NCBI GenBank assembly: GCA_046719575.1
Contig: JBDNCP010000079.1
Coordinates: 1 to 22,211, forward strand
DNA from: Thermoleptolyngbya sp046719575
GTDB taxonomy: Bacteria > Cyanobacteriota > Cyanobacteriia > Elainellales > Elainellaceae
Length of the DNA stretch: 22,211 nucleotides
Reading direction: 5' to 3'
Shown piece by piece: positions 22,095-22,211 of the stretch. The notes under the pieces are model-generated. The model saw nothing but the letters and a program-made list of their open reading frames with translations. It was not told where the DNA came from and did not search any database. The position numbers and the translations under genes were made by a program. The stretch's first letter is position 1; each line of letters begins with the position of its first letter.

Positions 22095-22211
22095 AGGAAA
22101 AGTCTTTAGAGTTGATCAAAAGCTGCTGGGGACTGCTTTACGAGCGCAACGCCCCACAGTATTTGCCACTGATCAGGAATTCGGCTTTGAAATCGGTGCT
22201 GGCGATCGCCC
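22091..22211 (+). CDS. Start of a gene coupled to the Csx3-like gene (partial)
   Basis: An ATG at 22091 overlaps the stop of the Csx3-like gene (ATGA) and the frame stays open to the window edge. The 40 visible residues (KEKSLELIKSCWGLLYERNA, then PQYLPLIRNSALKSVLAIA) look helical and coding. Too little is present to name a family. The four-base overlap implies a functional link with the Csx3-like protein. Confidence 0.6.
   Translation, partial: MKEKSLELIKSCWGLLYERNAPQYLPLIRNSALKSVLAIA

Noticed and set aside
1..22211. tRNA, rRNA, IS element, integrase or attachment site
   Set aside because: I looked for cloverleaf-like arms, transposase motifs and long direct repeats and saw none that I could support.

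Overview
The DNA looks cyanobacterial: the HIP1 octamer GCGATCGC, usually as GCGATCGCC, recurs across the window (for example at 3290, 13702, 13723, 17692 and 17878). Most of the window is a gene cluster for a contractile, phage-tail-like machine, carried almost entirely on the minus strand. No capsid, portal, terminase, integrase or lysis-cassette gene is visible. A cellular contractile injection system (CIS) or a tail-only prophage remnant therefore fits better than a complete prophage. The window is not the whole locus: tape measure, gp25, gpJ-type wedge, PAAR tip and remodelling ATPase are not seen.

Left end (1-1832, plus strand): the tail of an unknown gene, a 185-bp AT-rich promoter region with a perfect 16-bp tandem duplication, a T4-type baseplate hub assembly chaperone with a split CxxC zinc motif, and two small unknown genes. 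Convergent to these, at 1780-2492, are two overlapping minus-strand ORFs, possibly one frame-disrupted gene.

Structural block (2599-18989, minus strand, described in the direction of transcription, right to left). First comes a gpI-like tail protein with a C-terminal tandem-repeat array, then a run of tightly coupled genes: an internally duplicated fibre-like protein, a 347-aa and a 171-aa unknown, a putative fibre protein and a 136-aa unknown. After a hairpin region come a tail-completion-like protein, a 190-aa unknown and a receiver-coiled-coil-membrane protein. Next, separated by intrinsic terminators, are: (a) a 138-aa unknown, an oversized 1005-aa sheath and the tube; (b) a GH19 plus M23 peptidoglycan hydrolase; (c) a 740-aa gp5/gpV-like spike, a LysM-like small tail protein and a 135-aa unknown. 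Sheath, tube, spike, LysM-like adaptor, gpI-like protein, hydrolase and hub chaperone are parts that would be expected to work together in one contractile tail.

Right end (19072-22211): a 104-aa unknown; a 664-aa protein with an unrecognised N-terminal region and a C-terminal pentapeptide-repeat solenoid, which could be a cargo or an unrelated resident gene; then a divergent intergenic region with two related perfect inverted repeats whose arm ends differ but stay complementary. On the plus strand follow a protein resembling the CRISPR-associated Csx3 family with an added Cys2-Cys/His motif, and a translationally coupled gene cut by the window edge.

The best candidates for something new are the sheath with four copies of an inserted ~50-residue beta repeat, the membrane-anchored receiver protein inside the tail cluster, the terminator placed just upstream of the sheath operon start codon, the Csx3-like pair, and the covarying inverted repeats.
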